From Bidens hawaiensis (lineage: Eukaryota > Streptophyta > Magnoliopsida > Asterales > Asteraceae), in the NCBI GenBank assembly GCA_021521415.1, contig JAIQDT010001106.1:231501-295500 (forward strand): a stretch of 64,000 nt of DNA, given 5' to 3'. This document shows positions 34,757 to 47,040 of this stretch, in pieces. Each line of letters starts with the position of its first letter. Position 1 is the first letter of the stretch. The notes under the pieces are model-generated. The model had not been told where the DNA came from, made no database searches, and was given only the letters and a program-made list of their open reading frames with translations. The position numbers were made by a program, and so were the translations under genes.

Positions 34757-35710
34757 TTGATTTTGGTTCAAGTATATGTTGATGATATCATCTTCGGATC
34801 TACAAATGAACATATGTGTTTGGAGTTTGAGGAAGTTATGAAGTCTAAGTATTGTATGAGCACTATGGGAGAGATGAATTTCTTTCTTGGATTACAAGTT
34901 CAACAGAAGGTGGATGGAATATTCATCTGTCAATACAAGTATGTTCAAGACATCAAAAACAAGTTCAAATGCCAAGACTTGAAGAATGCCTCTACTCCAA
35001 TGGACACTCATGAGAAGATGGTAGCTGATAAAAAGGGGGAGCCTGTGGATCAACATGAATACAGAGCTAAGATTGGATCACTTATGTACCTGACTGCTTC
35101 AAGACCAAGCATTATGTTTGCAGTATGTGTGTGTGCAAGGTTCCAAGCAAATCCTAAAGTTTCTCACATGACTGCTGTCAAGAGAATCTTTAGATACTTG
35201 AAAAAAAAACTTGATTTGGGCATTTGGTATCCTAAGAACCATGCCTTTGATCTACTTGACTATGATGGTTGCAACATGACTAGAAAGTTTACATCAGGTG
35301 GTTGTCAATTCTTGGGAGGCAGGCTAGTATCATGGCAATGCAAGAAGCAAACAAATATTTCAATCTCAACTGCTAAAGTTGAATACATTGTTGCATATGC
35401 TTGTTGTGCTCAAATCCTTTGGATTAAGAATCAACTGTTGGACTATGGTCTGAATTACTTGAACACTCCTATTTATATTGATAATACTGCTGCATTGTTC
35501 ATTGTTAAGAATTCAGTCCAACACTCAAATACCAAGCACATTGTAATCAGACACCACTTCATTAGAGATTGCAATAAGAAAGGTCTAATAGAAATGAAAA
35601 GAGTTGACACTAGTGACAACTTGGCTAATTTGTTCACCAAGCCACTAGATAAAATAAGATTTCATTTTCTATTACAAGCTTTAGGCATGATCAACTCTAA
35701 CGAAGTCTGA
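34757..35710 (+). pseudogene. Copia B RT catalytic half and RNase H (open 317 codons)
   Basis: Starts LVQVYVDDIIFGS with the catalytic YVDD intact. RT thumb follows (KYVQDIKNKFKC, STPMDTHEKM), then RNase H (SGGCQFLGGRLVSWQCKKQ, ISTAKVEYIVAYACC, IDNTAALFIVKN, KHIVIRHHFIRD). It is the best preserved copia piece in the window. Upstream frame breaks mean it is not a working gene. Confidence 0.82.
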
Positions 35711-38340
35711 TTCATAATATGTGCTCAATGTGCTAACTGACTATCTTTTAAAAGGTCTAGAGTGAGTAAGTTTTATTTTGTGTCTAACTATGCGAATCTG
35801 TTTAAACTGATATGTGCTTTAATGGTTATGTTCTACTTAGGTATGTGTGATTTTTAGGTATGTTTTCAGTGATCATGATGTTTTGATAAGTGTGGTTGCA
35901 TCTGATTTAAAATGAGTATCTTCATGCTTATTTGATATCTTGCTTGTGATTTGATGATCTAAAATGAGAACGCTCTTAAGACAGGATAGACTACACATGA
36001 TTTATCTTGAGTAGAACTTTATGTTAGTCTGATTGTGTTAATACATACCTTTCATTTTTAATTATTATTGAGTATGTTTTTGATTGCTTGTGTTAAATTT
36101 GTGCTTTGATATTAAACTTGGGCTAAAATGAATTTTATTAAAGAAGTTTTTCAAAGTAAATCATTTTTGACAAACTGAGCAAGTTAATGGTGTAGATATA
36201 TGATAAGATTATTCAGTTCAAGCTTTATAGAAGCTTAAAAGGTTATTCAATGAAAATGGATCCAACCATTTGGGAAATGATAATAGATTGATTATTTATA
36301 CCAATCATATGAATTTTATAGGCTGAAAAGACTATTAGTGCAGTCATTAATCTGTATGGTCTCTTTCCATGATGTGTAAGAACTGAGGTGATATAAACAT
36401 AATGAGTATGTTAAACTTAAGGTGGAGATACATTGTTCAAATATGCATGTTTCAAGATAAATCTCTCTGTATGATATGTAGAATAGTAATTATCTAGTCA
36501 TACACAAGCCTGCTGGTATTTGGTCACTCAAAATTAAACATTTTATATGTATATGACAAAGAACAAATTTGAGCAAAAAGATTATACATTAACCAAAAGT
36601 TGATAAGTTTACAAACATGAGGGTTAAAACTAGAACTACAGAGGTGGGGCATCAATGTAAGTCCTAAACACCTTGAATGTAAGGCATGTAAGTCCGTATT
36701 GCGTGGCGTGTAAGTCCAACGTTCTACCTCAAAGTTTAAAAGGTTTTGAAAATTGAATTTATTAAGAACTTTTATAAATTTTCTGTCATAAAAGATATTT
36801 TGACCAAATATCAGGGGGTTGAAGTCAATTTGGGGTGATATGGAGAAAGTCAAATAATCCATGAGAAGAGATATTGAATATCATAGTGCAATAAGTTTTA
36901 TCCATTTATGTATTATGCCACTAATTGAACCTTAAGCATATCACCAAAGCAATGAAATTCATGCTAAGGAATTACCTGCTATTAACCTGCCTAGTGTGTC
37001 ATAATAATGCTGAGAATGAAGTATTGAAAGGTGACTTAATCAATATGATCCCATGTTGAGATCTTTTCATAAAAGAAAAGGATTTGAGATAGTTATACTG
37101 AAATTTGATCTCATTATGCACCATTTGCTCTTAAACTTTGAATCTAAAAGAGGAAAACATGTTAAAGAAAGGTTTAAGTCAAAAAGTATTGCATTTTCAC
37201 TTTGAATATGTCTACATATGTAATTTCGAGTAAACTTTGATGTTTTTAAACTTTCGAGCAAACTTGGGTGTTTTTATTTAAAGTTTAGCTCATTCGAGCA
37301 TACTTGATCCTTATTTGTTATGAATATGTCTGATCATGTATCTTCGAGTAAACTTGATGTTTATGCACTTTCGAGTAAACTTGAGCTTTTTATTCGAAGG
37401 TCATCTCATTTAAGCATACTTGATGAATGTGTAATATGAATGTGTCTAAATATTCCTTGAATATATGTTTCGAATAAACTTGGGTGTTTTAGTTGAAACT
37501 TATTTGTTTCAAACATACTTTATGGCTTTGGATTGAAATTGATCAACATGAATATTTTTCGAGTAAACTTGACTATTTACTTGTTGTTTAGATCTATCGA
37601 ATAAACATGATAAATTTTTCAAGCATACTTGTTAAAATAGTAATTCACTTGTGTGTCGTTTATGTCTGAATATTTTTTTCTGAAATTACAAGTGCTTTCG
37701 AGTAAACTTTGTTTATCGAGCAAACTTCATGTTTAGAGCATACTTGTATATTTAAATAATAGTTCAAGTGTTCCAAGCATACTTTCATATTTCAAGTGCT
37801 TTCAAGCAAACATTACTCCACGAGTACACTTTATGCTTTGAGTATACTTGTATATTAAAAATTAATATATCAAGTCATCTCAAGCACACTTTGCACTTTT
37901 GAAGTATTGTGGAGTAAACTTTGTTTACGAGTATACTTGAATGTATATCTCTGAACAATGTTAACTCTTTGCTTTTCTAGGAAGAATCGAGTAAACTTTG
38001 TAATGATAAGATATTCGAGTAAGGTTTTCCATTTGAAAAGGTTTGTATTTGAAAATTTGAAAATTGAGTAGTTGAGGGCATTCATTTACTAAACTACAAA
38101 TGCTTTTAACCTATCACCTCGAATACCCAGTGTACAATGGTAAGGAAGGAATCAAAATAACTTTTCGGTAACTTTTCTCTCAACAAATTGCATATTTCTA
38201 CCTTACACCTATATCGCCAATTGTTTAATCTATTTTCGCTTTCATTCGATCAGACATTGCAAATGTCTTACTAGTGAATTCCGACATATTTTAAATGAAA
38301 TTGTAGATTCCCAAATTTCAAGATTAACTCACATCTTTGT
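35711..38340 (+). other. Copia B inter-ORF region with CGAGTAAACTTG motif array
   Basis: Non-coding. 36815-37120 is homologous to 27785-28080 in copia A. From about 37200 to 38040 there are some twenty copies of CGAG(T/C)A(A/T)ACTTG-type words at irregular spacing. Confidence 0.7.
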
Positions 38341-38499
38341 GTTGTGTGTAGGTATCCATATTGTTCAAGAAGACGGTTTGAATCAAAGCATCCTTTATCT
38401 TGAATCTTTTATTAACACTCTTTTATGATTATTTCTATCACTCTGGTGATTGTCTGACTAATCACTACTTTTTGTGTAAATAAATTCAATTCCGACTTG

Positions 38500-40285
38500 T
38501 CCTGATTCCTACAAAAATCATTTATCAGAATTTGAAGAAGAGTTAAAGAAAGCTTTGAAGAAAATTCAAGCCATAAAGTCTGAGGTTGAGAAGACCTCAT
38601 ATACACAAAAACAGGGGAGAATTCATTAAATATTCTATCAATTTATGATGATGATGATGATGATGGTTCGGATCGTGAGAAAACTAATGACTTTCCAGAA
38701 AAACAAGAGAAACAAGTTAATGAAAGAAAGAAGCTCAGAGGAAAAGGAATTGCATCAGAAACTGATCAAATGCAGCTCATTAATTCTCCAAAGAGAATTA
38801 AAGATGTTTTGTATTGTACATTGATGAATCTTAATTAAAAGCCAGAATGATCTTTGAGCAAAGAATGACATAAATCCAAGACAAAATGTTCCCGAATCAA
38901 ATGATGTCTGAAAAAGAAATTGAAGAACAAAGAATAATAATGGAATAGTTTGAAGCTGAGAAGAGATCAAGTGATAAATCTAACAATAAAAATAAAAGAG
39001 AAATCCCATAAGATGTAATTGATAAATGTTTAAATGATGAAGAAATTCCGAATGGAGTGCTTGTGTCACTACTCAAGCTGATTCAAAAGGAAGAACCAGA
39101 AAAGGCTGCAAAAGAAAAACTAGACAATGTGATTGAAAAAGCCACAAAGGCTTTAGATGATGAAAAAGATCAAAGAACTTTCAAGAATCATGATTTAGCA
39201 TATGAATACTTAAGAAAACAAGATGAACTGAAAGAAAAGATGGAAAATGAAAAATGTATGTGAAGATATGGTGGGAAACCAAAATATCTTATGGAAAATG
39301 GAGTTCCCTTTGACACTGTGAAATCCTTGACAAAGAAAGAAATCATGTCTAAATTCGGTATTATCAAAAGAAGACTTCTTGGAAATAAAAATGCAACTAC
39401 TCAACTCAGTTTTGAAAAGAACAAGAGGTGGCACCGAAGAAGACTTTCCAATCAAGGAATATGAGAAAAGCAAAGAAAACATATATGGGAAAGTCAAATT
39501 CCCCATCCTCTAAACCAACTGATGAAAAGGAAGGGAAAAGGTCAAGATATACCACAAGAAAATCAGAGCCAACTTGTAAAGGACAAACAACTTTCAAGAT
39601 ACCTAAACCAACATCAAGAGAAAAGTTGTAGAAGAAAGTCATCCAGTCAATGATGATAACATACCAGATGGACTATTCTATGATTCTAGAGTTGAATGTC
39701 TGAATTCTGATGAAAAATGGAGAAATTAGGAAAATCTTCTTCAAAGATGACTTCAGCAATTTCAATCTAGAGCAATTGACTGTGATAGCTGCACTACACT
39801 TATCTGACTATCAGAAGAGACACAGGTCTACCAGAACACAACAATATGAACTGTTAAGATACTTGAGGGAACAAGCAAAGTTGGGATTTCCCTTTCTGAA
39901 CAAAAGAAAAGGATTAGATGGAACAAAGTTAGAAACTGAGAAACCAATTTTTACAGGTTCATCAAGCAAATTCTATTCTGATATCAAAGAGGGTAACAAC
40001 ATTGAAAGAACAATGAATGAATTTTTTTCTCACAAGACCAAACACATACTGTATGATGACAGGAATGAAAGGTTCTTGCTGAAAAATAGTGGGGGGAAGT
40101 TACTTCAAGTAATTTCACATGAAATTGAACTGAAATTTCTGCATTTGAAAGATCTTATTGACATAAAGAGATGGAACTTACCCTGTGTCCATCCCTTTTA
40201 CTCTGAAATCTTCATTCTTCAAAAGGAGGCAGCAGATTTAGTAGGTCCCCTAATCAACCAACCGAGACACAAGAGAGAATGTTGA
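38500..40285 (+). pseudogene. Extra reading frame of copia B (decayed)
   Basis: 38520-38830 in pieces (FEEELKKALKKIQAIKSEVEK, then a (GAT)n run giving Asp repeats and a Lys/Glu-rich stretch), 39057-39263 (helical, Lys/Glu-rich), 39428-39631 (basic), and 39710-40285 (FNLEQLTVIAALHLSDYQKRH, SKTKHILYDDRNERFLL-like). Position (after pol, before the purine tract) and the order coiled coil, basic region, folded end match the copia A extra frame. Function unknown. Confidence 0.55.
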
Positions 40286-40501
40286 AGAATAAGGAGTTCT
40301 TGAACTTTTTATGATGGTTGGTTTGGTTTAATGAACATTTTTTTTATGTTTGAATTTGATTTGTATTGTCCAAGTGACAGCCTTTTGAATATGTAAATTT
40401 TATTTAAGTAATGTAATTTTTACTTTTAGAATTTGATGCGTGTTTTGAAAAGGTGTAAGTAACCTACATGTGTTTTGGTGCATCTGAGCTTGTTTCAATC
40501 T

Positions 40502-40511
40502 AGGGGGAGAT
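40502..40511 (+). promoter_or_regulatory. Polypurine tract of copia B
   Basis: AGGGGGAGAT immediately before the LTR start TGTTGGG, the same tract as in copia A at 31697-31706. It primes plus-strand DNA synthesis. Confidence 0.8.
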
Positions 40512-41511
40512 TGTTGGGATCAATATTCGACAAAGGAGAGATTGGAATCTTCTCAACCTCCTCAAGAAATGGCTAAGTATGGAATACGAGCAAGCTTGAC
40601 CCTTCGAGCAAGCCTAGAACTTATTCAAGCAAGGTAATTTACTTTCGAGCAAAGTTATCTTCTAGAAATTCTTCTAAGTGTTAGTTCGAGTAAACTGCAC
40701 TTCATCAAGCAAGGTTATTCTTCAAGTCGAGTAAGGTGGTTTCAGAGCAAACCCTTGACTTAACAAAGCTGAAACCATGTACTTTGGTGGATCGAGCAAG
40801 GTTTTATAATAAACAGTGGTCCAAGCATACTTGAAGGAAGTCATTGAAGAAATTATTCTAAAGACTTCCAACGAGCAAGATTCAACCTCGAGCAAGCTAC
40901 AATGTCACCAGCACACTTAACTTGTTCAAATAAGTTAAGAAACATAAGGTTGAAGGGATCAAAGAAGAACAAGTTTGCTCGTAGGATTATGTCAACCAAA
41001 GTTTGATATTATCATGAATATTGAAGTTTGCTTGAAGAATATTTTCTAAGGAAAATATTTCAAGTAAAGCTTACTCGGAGAATTGTTCCAAGCACACTTA
41101 TGGTTACAAAGTCTGCTCGACAAGGATAAAAGCTTACAAGCTTACTCGCAGACATGTTCACACTTGTAATATTTTTGAATATGTAAGAATACGTTTTGAA
41201 TCAATCATTAGGGTTTCTAGAAGGTGTCAGGTGTGCCTATTTAAGGAAACTTTAGGGCACATTTATGACCACGGGCATAGAGAGAATATTGTGATTTGAC
41301 GGCTGGCACTTTCTTGTAAAAGGAATATCTTTGTACAGAAAGTTGCCTCACACAAACATTCCACCTAGAAACACTAATAGATTTTCATTGTATCCTTCAT
41401 AATATTAATGGAAATCTTTTGAGTGACTTTGTGTGTTTGTTTCATTTCCGTCCGTTTAGCAACACTTTGAATATCATTGATTCCGCCTTTGATGTTCATT
41501 AGATCTTCACA
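40512..41511 (+). repeat. 3' LTR of copia B (right end tentative)
   Basis: Starts TGTTGGGATCAATATTCG after the purine tract. Contains a dozen CGAGCAAG/CGAGTAA words like those in the inter-ORF region. ATCTTCACA at 41511 is my best guess for the end, by analogy with the copia A LTR. There is no second copy to confirm it. Confidence 0.6.
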
Positions 41512-42612
41512 GGAGAAGACGACGTAACCGTCTTGTCAACACGCTGTTGTTGGTTACGAGGCTGATTGTTGTGGTTTAAATATCGGTCCTGGCATGGTTA
41601 CCTATGATATCATATATCCTAACTAGTTACAATGTGTGAAAATTATCGTCCTTAATAATTTTTTCTTGTGCTATATTGCCGATATGCAGTTGAAGATAGA
41701 AAGGCTGTGATTGTGAAAGTTAATTTGCAACTCAAATATGTTTAACTAGCTTTTGGCCTTCGTATTATGTTTTTTTTTTACATTTGTTGTTCCTAATATT
41801 GTGAATATATTTTTTTGGGTTTTAATTAATTTATTGTAAAAACATTTGTAATATACTTGAACCTATTTTGATCCATATATGTTTGTTTATGTTCATTTTG
41901 AATCATCTACTTAATATATTATATTTGTCCGTTCGTGTTTATTTAAGTGTGTTTGTTTATAATCGTTTATGTTTGTTTGCATTGATTTATGACTGTTCAT
42001 ATTTGTTCATTTATGTTCGTTTACATTTGTTCAATTATGTTCTTATATGTTCACTTATGGTCATGAACTGTTCGTTTAAATTTTAAATAAACAAACACTT
42101 AACCCGGGTTTGTATCAGAGAGCAGTAACATCAAAAACTAAATCAGACATGCTTTTATAAATTTAAGATAACATAGTAGGTTAGTAATATGTCATCAGTA
42201 AAAACGTTCTAGGCCTGGAATCAAGCATGTGGTGGTTGTATGAGTAATGAAGACGAAAATAAGTTGGCCAGAATAGGGCTTCATAAATTAAAGTGGAGGT
42301 AAGGGGCAACCAGATCTAAGCCGATAGACGATTAACTAGTGTTCATTCAGTGATTCAGGAGAATTCCAACAAAGAAAGTGCGGTTAATATAGGTGACGAT
42401 GGTCGATGATAGATGAGAGGGGAGGTTGACGATGGTAGACGATAATCAGAAGTTAACCGGTGATGGAGAAAATATGCCGACGATGTTGTAGAGATAAAGC
42501 ATTCTGGTGGCACAATAAAAGGGGGGGGGGATTAAAGAGCGACATGTAGGATGTTATGACAAACAATTATATATATTTAAATATTAAATGTGTAGCAAAT
42601 TGTTGCATCTAA
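41512..42612. other. Intergenic; degenerate TGTTCGTTTATG tandem words
   Basis: No gene. 41868-42090 consists of loosely repeated 10-20 bp words (TTTATGTTCGTTTA, TGTTCATTTATG) that create a spurious 72-codon frame. Confidence 0.6.
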
Positions 42613-42919
42613 GAGCATTCTCATCTCATTCCCCATCACTATCTCTATAATTACACTAAAAAACACTATATTTCTCTCTCCTGTTTAATTAAATAATAAT
42701 TTTTATGCCTTTATCATTACAGTTTTCTCTCTCCTCTGCTCACAACCAATCCAAGAAATATTAAAAAATAAATAGGGGCAAACAATGTTCCCCAAATTTA
42801 CAAAAAAATCACTACATTTCTCTCTTCACCCTATAATTTACACTCACAATCACTCACAATCACACCCTATAATTTGCAAACTCCCCACACATAATTATAG
42901 GGGTGGGATGAGGATGCTC
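42613..42919. mobile_element. Tourist-like (PIF/Harbinger) MITE, 307 bp
   Basis: Terminal inverted repeats GAGCATTCTCATCTCATTCC and, at the right end read inward, GAGCATCCTCATCCCACCCC; flanked by TAA on both sides (42610-42612 and 42920-42922). Size, 3-bp TAA target site and lack of coding fit a Tourist-type element. Confidence 0.8.
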
Positions 42920-43192
42920 TAACATGGCCGACCCTATTTGCCGGACAACCGACTGAGGCCTGTAATTTGGAAGCCAATATATATTGTATTTAAAAATAAA
43001 ATTTTAATATGTATGGATCTTAATCATTTTTATATGCTGGGTCCAATGCTTTTTTTTATCTATAATCCGTTTAAGCTATTGGACCTAATATACATAAATT
43101 TTTTTATTGATAACATGTTTAAGCTATTGCGTCCGATGCTTCTTTTTTATCAACAATTCATTTAAAGCTATCGAGCACAAACCAGTGGCGGA

Positions 43193-44375
43193 CGGATGTT
43201 AAGATCAGTGGGGGGTGTTCACCCACTCAGATTTTTATAGTTTTATATAATATCACATTTTATAGTGCTAATTTTAGTTTAAAATTCTAAGCCTCTTATG
43301 TTTCTTTATTAGCCCCTCATAGTACTCAAATTTTTTCTGAAGTCTTAACCCAACCTAATAAAATGAAAACAAGCTCACTCCTACACTCCATATATCTTAG
43401 GTTCGCATATACATTTTTACATAAATGAAAAAAAGGAAATCATCATCATCATCATCGTACTCAGTATATCCCACCAATAGCAAAGCTATGGTAGGGTCTG
43501 AGGAGGGTAAGATGTAGGCAGCCTTACCTCTACCCCATAGGGATAGAGAGGCTGCTTCCGGTGAGACCCTCGGCTCGATAGTAGTTTTGCATCAAGCCCT
43601 AGACATAAGGCACATAGCACTCAATCATCGGGACACCGGCTGATCGGTGTATGTACCCTTATCTTTCAGCTATCAACGCCACTACATGATGCCTGATTAA
43701 CCGTCCGTCACTTTTAACGTTATTTTCACGAGATTAGTAAAATAACGTCAAAATTAGTGCAATTTCACTTTTGCCCACCCGAGGGTTCACACATATATAC
43801 ATCATATGTGCGCACCGCAAGCAGGGCTCGAAAAAAAGGAAATCAAATCGTACGTATTATCTCAACTCGTAAACCTTCTTGATTTCTTTATCTTATATAT
43901 TAATATATTATTGATGCTTTATTTATTTGTTTTTTATAATGTTTCGTATGCTACTCTTTACTATTAGAACTTAGAAGTTCTAATTCATATTATTAATTTT
44001 ATTTTATTTTTGTTGCTCACATGCTTGAATATTATGAGAATGGAATTCTTTTATAGTATACACCACATATTGTTTGATTTTTGATCTTTTACTGCTTGAA
44101 TTATTTTGTCTTACGTGTGTTATGGAAAGTTTTTTTTAAAACCAATCTCCGGACCTAGTTTAGTTGATCTAGATAATCTTCTTTGGAATCCCATCGATAG
44201 GAAAAGAATTTTGGATTACCACCCAAATCAAAGAGATGAGATACGAAGAAAGTATTGGATTAATGAAATCACTTAGAGGATAATTGTCATATACATTTTG
44301 TTAAAATGTCGTGTACTTTTATTGGTTATATCCCCCCCCCCCCCCAACTAAGTTAAATGTCTAGATCCGCCAGTG
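43193..44375. mobile_element. hAT-like non-autonomous element, 1.18 kb, carrying a SINE
   Basis: Short terminal inverted repeats CAGTGGCGGA and CACTGGCGGA (read inward) are followed by G-rich and C-rich runs near both ends. Flanking octamers GCACAAAC (43185-43192) and ACACAAGC (44376-44383) match at six of eight, as expected for an old 8-bp hAT duplication. About 390 bp of it is the SINE insertion. No transposase frame. Confidence 0.6.
43443..43830 (-). mobile_element. SINE-like retroposon with perfect 15-bp target duplication
   Basis: Direct repeats AAAAAAAGGAAATCA at 43428-43442 and 43831-43845 flank a 388-bp body whose minus-strand 3' end is a (GAT)n tail. The conserved 3' part (GTAGAGGTAAGGCTGCCTAC, TTACCCTCCTCAGACCC, TGGTGGGATATACTGAGTA) looks to me like the 3' region of TS/SolS-type plant SINEs. 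A clear B box is not seen, so it may be 5'-truncated. A second copy of this 3' part is at 51982. Confidence 0.75.
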
Positions 44376-44383
44376 ACACAAGC

Positions 44384-46969
44384 TATATTTTTATTGTGTT
44401 TATTGTTATAACATTAATCTAAAATAACATATGAACAATTTCTTATTTACAACCTTCTCCTCCAAGTTTTGTAGTATCTAAGCACATACATGAATGAAAC
44501 TTCCAGATCTGTATGGGACTGCGAATTTATATTATAAACATACAAAAAAGAAAAAATAGAAACCCGCTAAATGTGACATAAGCATTAGGAATTCTTATTA
44601 TATCATCATTCTCATGTGCCAGGCAGGAAATTAATCTAGAAGATGTATGTTTCCTTCTAGCACACGTGACGACATAGTTTATGATAACCTGCATTTCATT
44701 AATTAATTTGATTAATTGTCTTGTACATGAAAGTGAGAGTTTGTGGGTCATTTGTAGAGGAGATATGTAATCCTTTTCCGCACCTTGGCGTTGACCTTTT
44801 ACAAATCAAATGGAGCGACCTTACTACTTTCAGCCCACCCATCTTGATATCTGCGACACATATTAAAAAAAATTAAAAACACGTGAGTTTAATACTCAGG
44901 AGGAATCTCCCGGCCCAGTTAGGGTGGCGTGTCACATTTACAAATATTAATAGCTCAATCCGTCCGTGTTACATTTACTGATTTAGTTCTTTTTAAAATC
45001 TCGCGTAGTGTTTAGTGTGTTCTCTTCCAGAGCCTTGTAACCTAACATACACAAAAATAATGTACGTCTGAGCTAAAAGGTCAGCGAGCGGGAACAACTA
45101 TAATATATATTATCATAATCAATATACAAAATTTCAGAGTAACACATCTAGAAGCATCTTTAGAGTTCACATTCATAATTCACCTTGATAGTTTACATTC
45201 AAATTCACCTTCAGAGTAAAAGTTTACAGTAAACAACGACAATAGCAGCAGAAGCAATAGCCTTATCGATTCGTTAGTCGAAGATCAAATATGCTGGAAT
45301 TTATTTAATAAATGGTTGACGTTGTATATATACATTTTGAAACGATTTTTAAATTTAACGTGAAAGGAAATATGAAAGTAGTTTATGTTTTGATCTCAAT
45401 TTTGCAATTTTAATAAAATATCAAGACTAAAATAAACAAATTATACAGTCTCAACTCTCAAGTAAGATAAACCACTAGTGAAATGAGTTTTGACAAGAAA
45501 ATAGGGGATTCTAGATTTGGCCAAGGGGATTTTCTCACGTATAGTGGCCTTCTTTCAGAAGGTGGAATAAAGACTATCGGATGAATTAGTGGCCGGTTAA
45601 TGATCTAAATAATCGTTAAAAAAACTAAAATAAAATTTTGAAGCATAGGAAAACAAAAGGAATTGAAAACCAATCATCTAATGGATATGATGACCTTTTT
45701 TTTAACATCAAATTTATTTTATCTAAAATTCTTTTGACCTTGCATTTGTAAGGATTTAAATCTTTCACCTTTATTTTAAAAGGATAAACACCATACCATA
45801 TCATTAGGTCATGGGTGGATGATACCTCTTAACTCTTCTTTATCTATTATTTAATATATTTAACATGTTAAAAGGATAACTAGAGAGAATCTTGTTTTGG
45901 TCCCTGTGGTTTGTTGATTTACTTTTTTTGATCCAATCGACAAATCTTAATTATTTAAATCATTAAAGTTTCATATTATAACACATCAAAGATCATAATT
46001 TTAAACTACTAGGATTATTTTTCAAATAATTTAGGATTATTACATACAAACCTACATAGTCACGGAAGAATGATTAATCGAGTACTTGATGAGCTCTCAT
46101 AGACTAAAAGTTGTCATCATCAAGCTCAAGAGAAATTATGGCTGAACCAAGCAGATCTTCCTTCACCATTGAGGATTCTTTCGTAGATTGTTCAAGAAGA
46201 GGGACCGAAAGTAAATACATGAAGTGAAAGAATAACGAAAGAAGTTGGCGCACGACAAGTCGTTCCTCCTCCTCTGTATGTTTCAACTTGTTGAAAAATT
46301 AAGAAACAAATTAAACACCCATGTCAAAAACTGTGAAAGACAGTCATAAGCGCTAGAAAGTTGTTAAGGACCCATTAAACTAAGAAAGTTACAAAAAAGA
46401 AATATCTATCAATTCTGGCATAGGAAATTAACATAATAGTCTTGTCTTTTCAAAATTACTAATCAACGAGAGTGAAACACATGTGTTTTGGCATAGCTGA
46501 TTTCAATCAAGTGCAACATATTTGATCCCTAGTGGGGGTAGTTCAACCATTTTGGCACATCATATCCATTATGTTACATATTTGATCCCAGTGGGGTAGA
46601 TTCAACCGTTAAGTTCGGAGTGACAGTAGAACTACGCATGACACATCAAATTAGATCTAATGCGCAAAAGGCCCAACAAATTAAAAAAAAATGTTTTACT
46701 TCTTTCACAGGCATATTCAATCATTTTCCATATTCACACAATTAAAAGTATTAGAATTAGAAATATATGCAGAGAAATATCTGTAAAAATATTGGCAAAG
46801 GATCTATTTAGAATTGATATAGCGAGAAATTTAGTCTAATCTAACTTCTAACTATACTATTAAAAGAAAACCAAATGTTCATATGACATTATACTTCTAT
46901 ACATGTTTTGGTTTAATTAATTAAAGTTGTTCCATTTTTATATTTTTGAACCAGAATGGTAAATTGAAT
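44384..46969. other. AT-rich intergenic sequence, nothing recognised
   Basis: Only short spurious frames. A weak 60-bp direct duplication (ACATATTTGATCCC at 46516 and 46576) is the only structure I noticed. Confidence 0.6.
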
Positions 46970-47040
46970 GTGGGTGAGAATCAAACTCACTATCTTGCTT
47001 TTAAAAATTTTGGCTTACCAACTCAACTAGGATGAACTGA
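46970..47040 (-). other. tRNA-like relic (T-arm and A-box)
   Basis: Read on the minus strand: TAGTTGAGTTGGTAAGCC (A-box/D-arm type, 47029-47012) and GTGAGTTTGATTCTCAC (46990-46974), a perfect 5-bp T-stem around a TTTGATT loop. The anticodon arm and acceptor stem do not fold. It is a tRNA-derived SINE head or decayed tRNA. Confidence 0.5.

Larger units (their letters stand above)
32437..41511 (+). mobile_element. Ty1/copia retrotransposon copia B, 5'-truncated
   Basis: Begins inside pol (end of protease/GAG-pre-integrase), then integrase remnants, RT, RNase H, a 2.8-kb inter-ORF region, an extra frame, a purine tract and a 3' LTR. No 5' LTR, leader or gag. The left border abuts copia C sequence. 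Layout parallels copia A, but the nucleotide sequence is a different family. Confidence 0.83.

Noticed and set aside
41868..42086. 72-codon Leu/Tyr/Phe-rich frame resembling a membrane peptide
   Set aside because: Comes from degenerate TGTTCGTTTATG words; no start context or relatives.
46104..46286. 60-codon minus-strand frame (MKHTEEEERLV...)
   Set aside because: Too short and isolated; no recognisable family.
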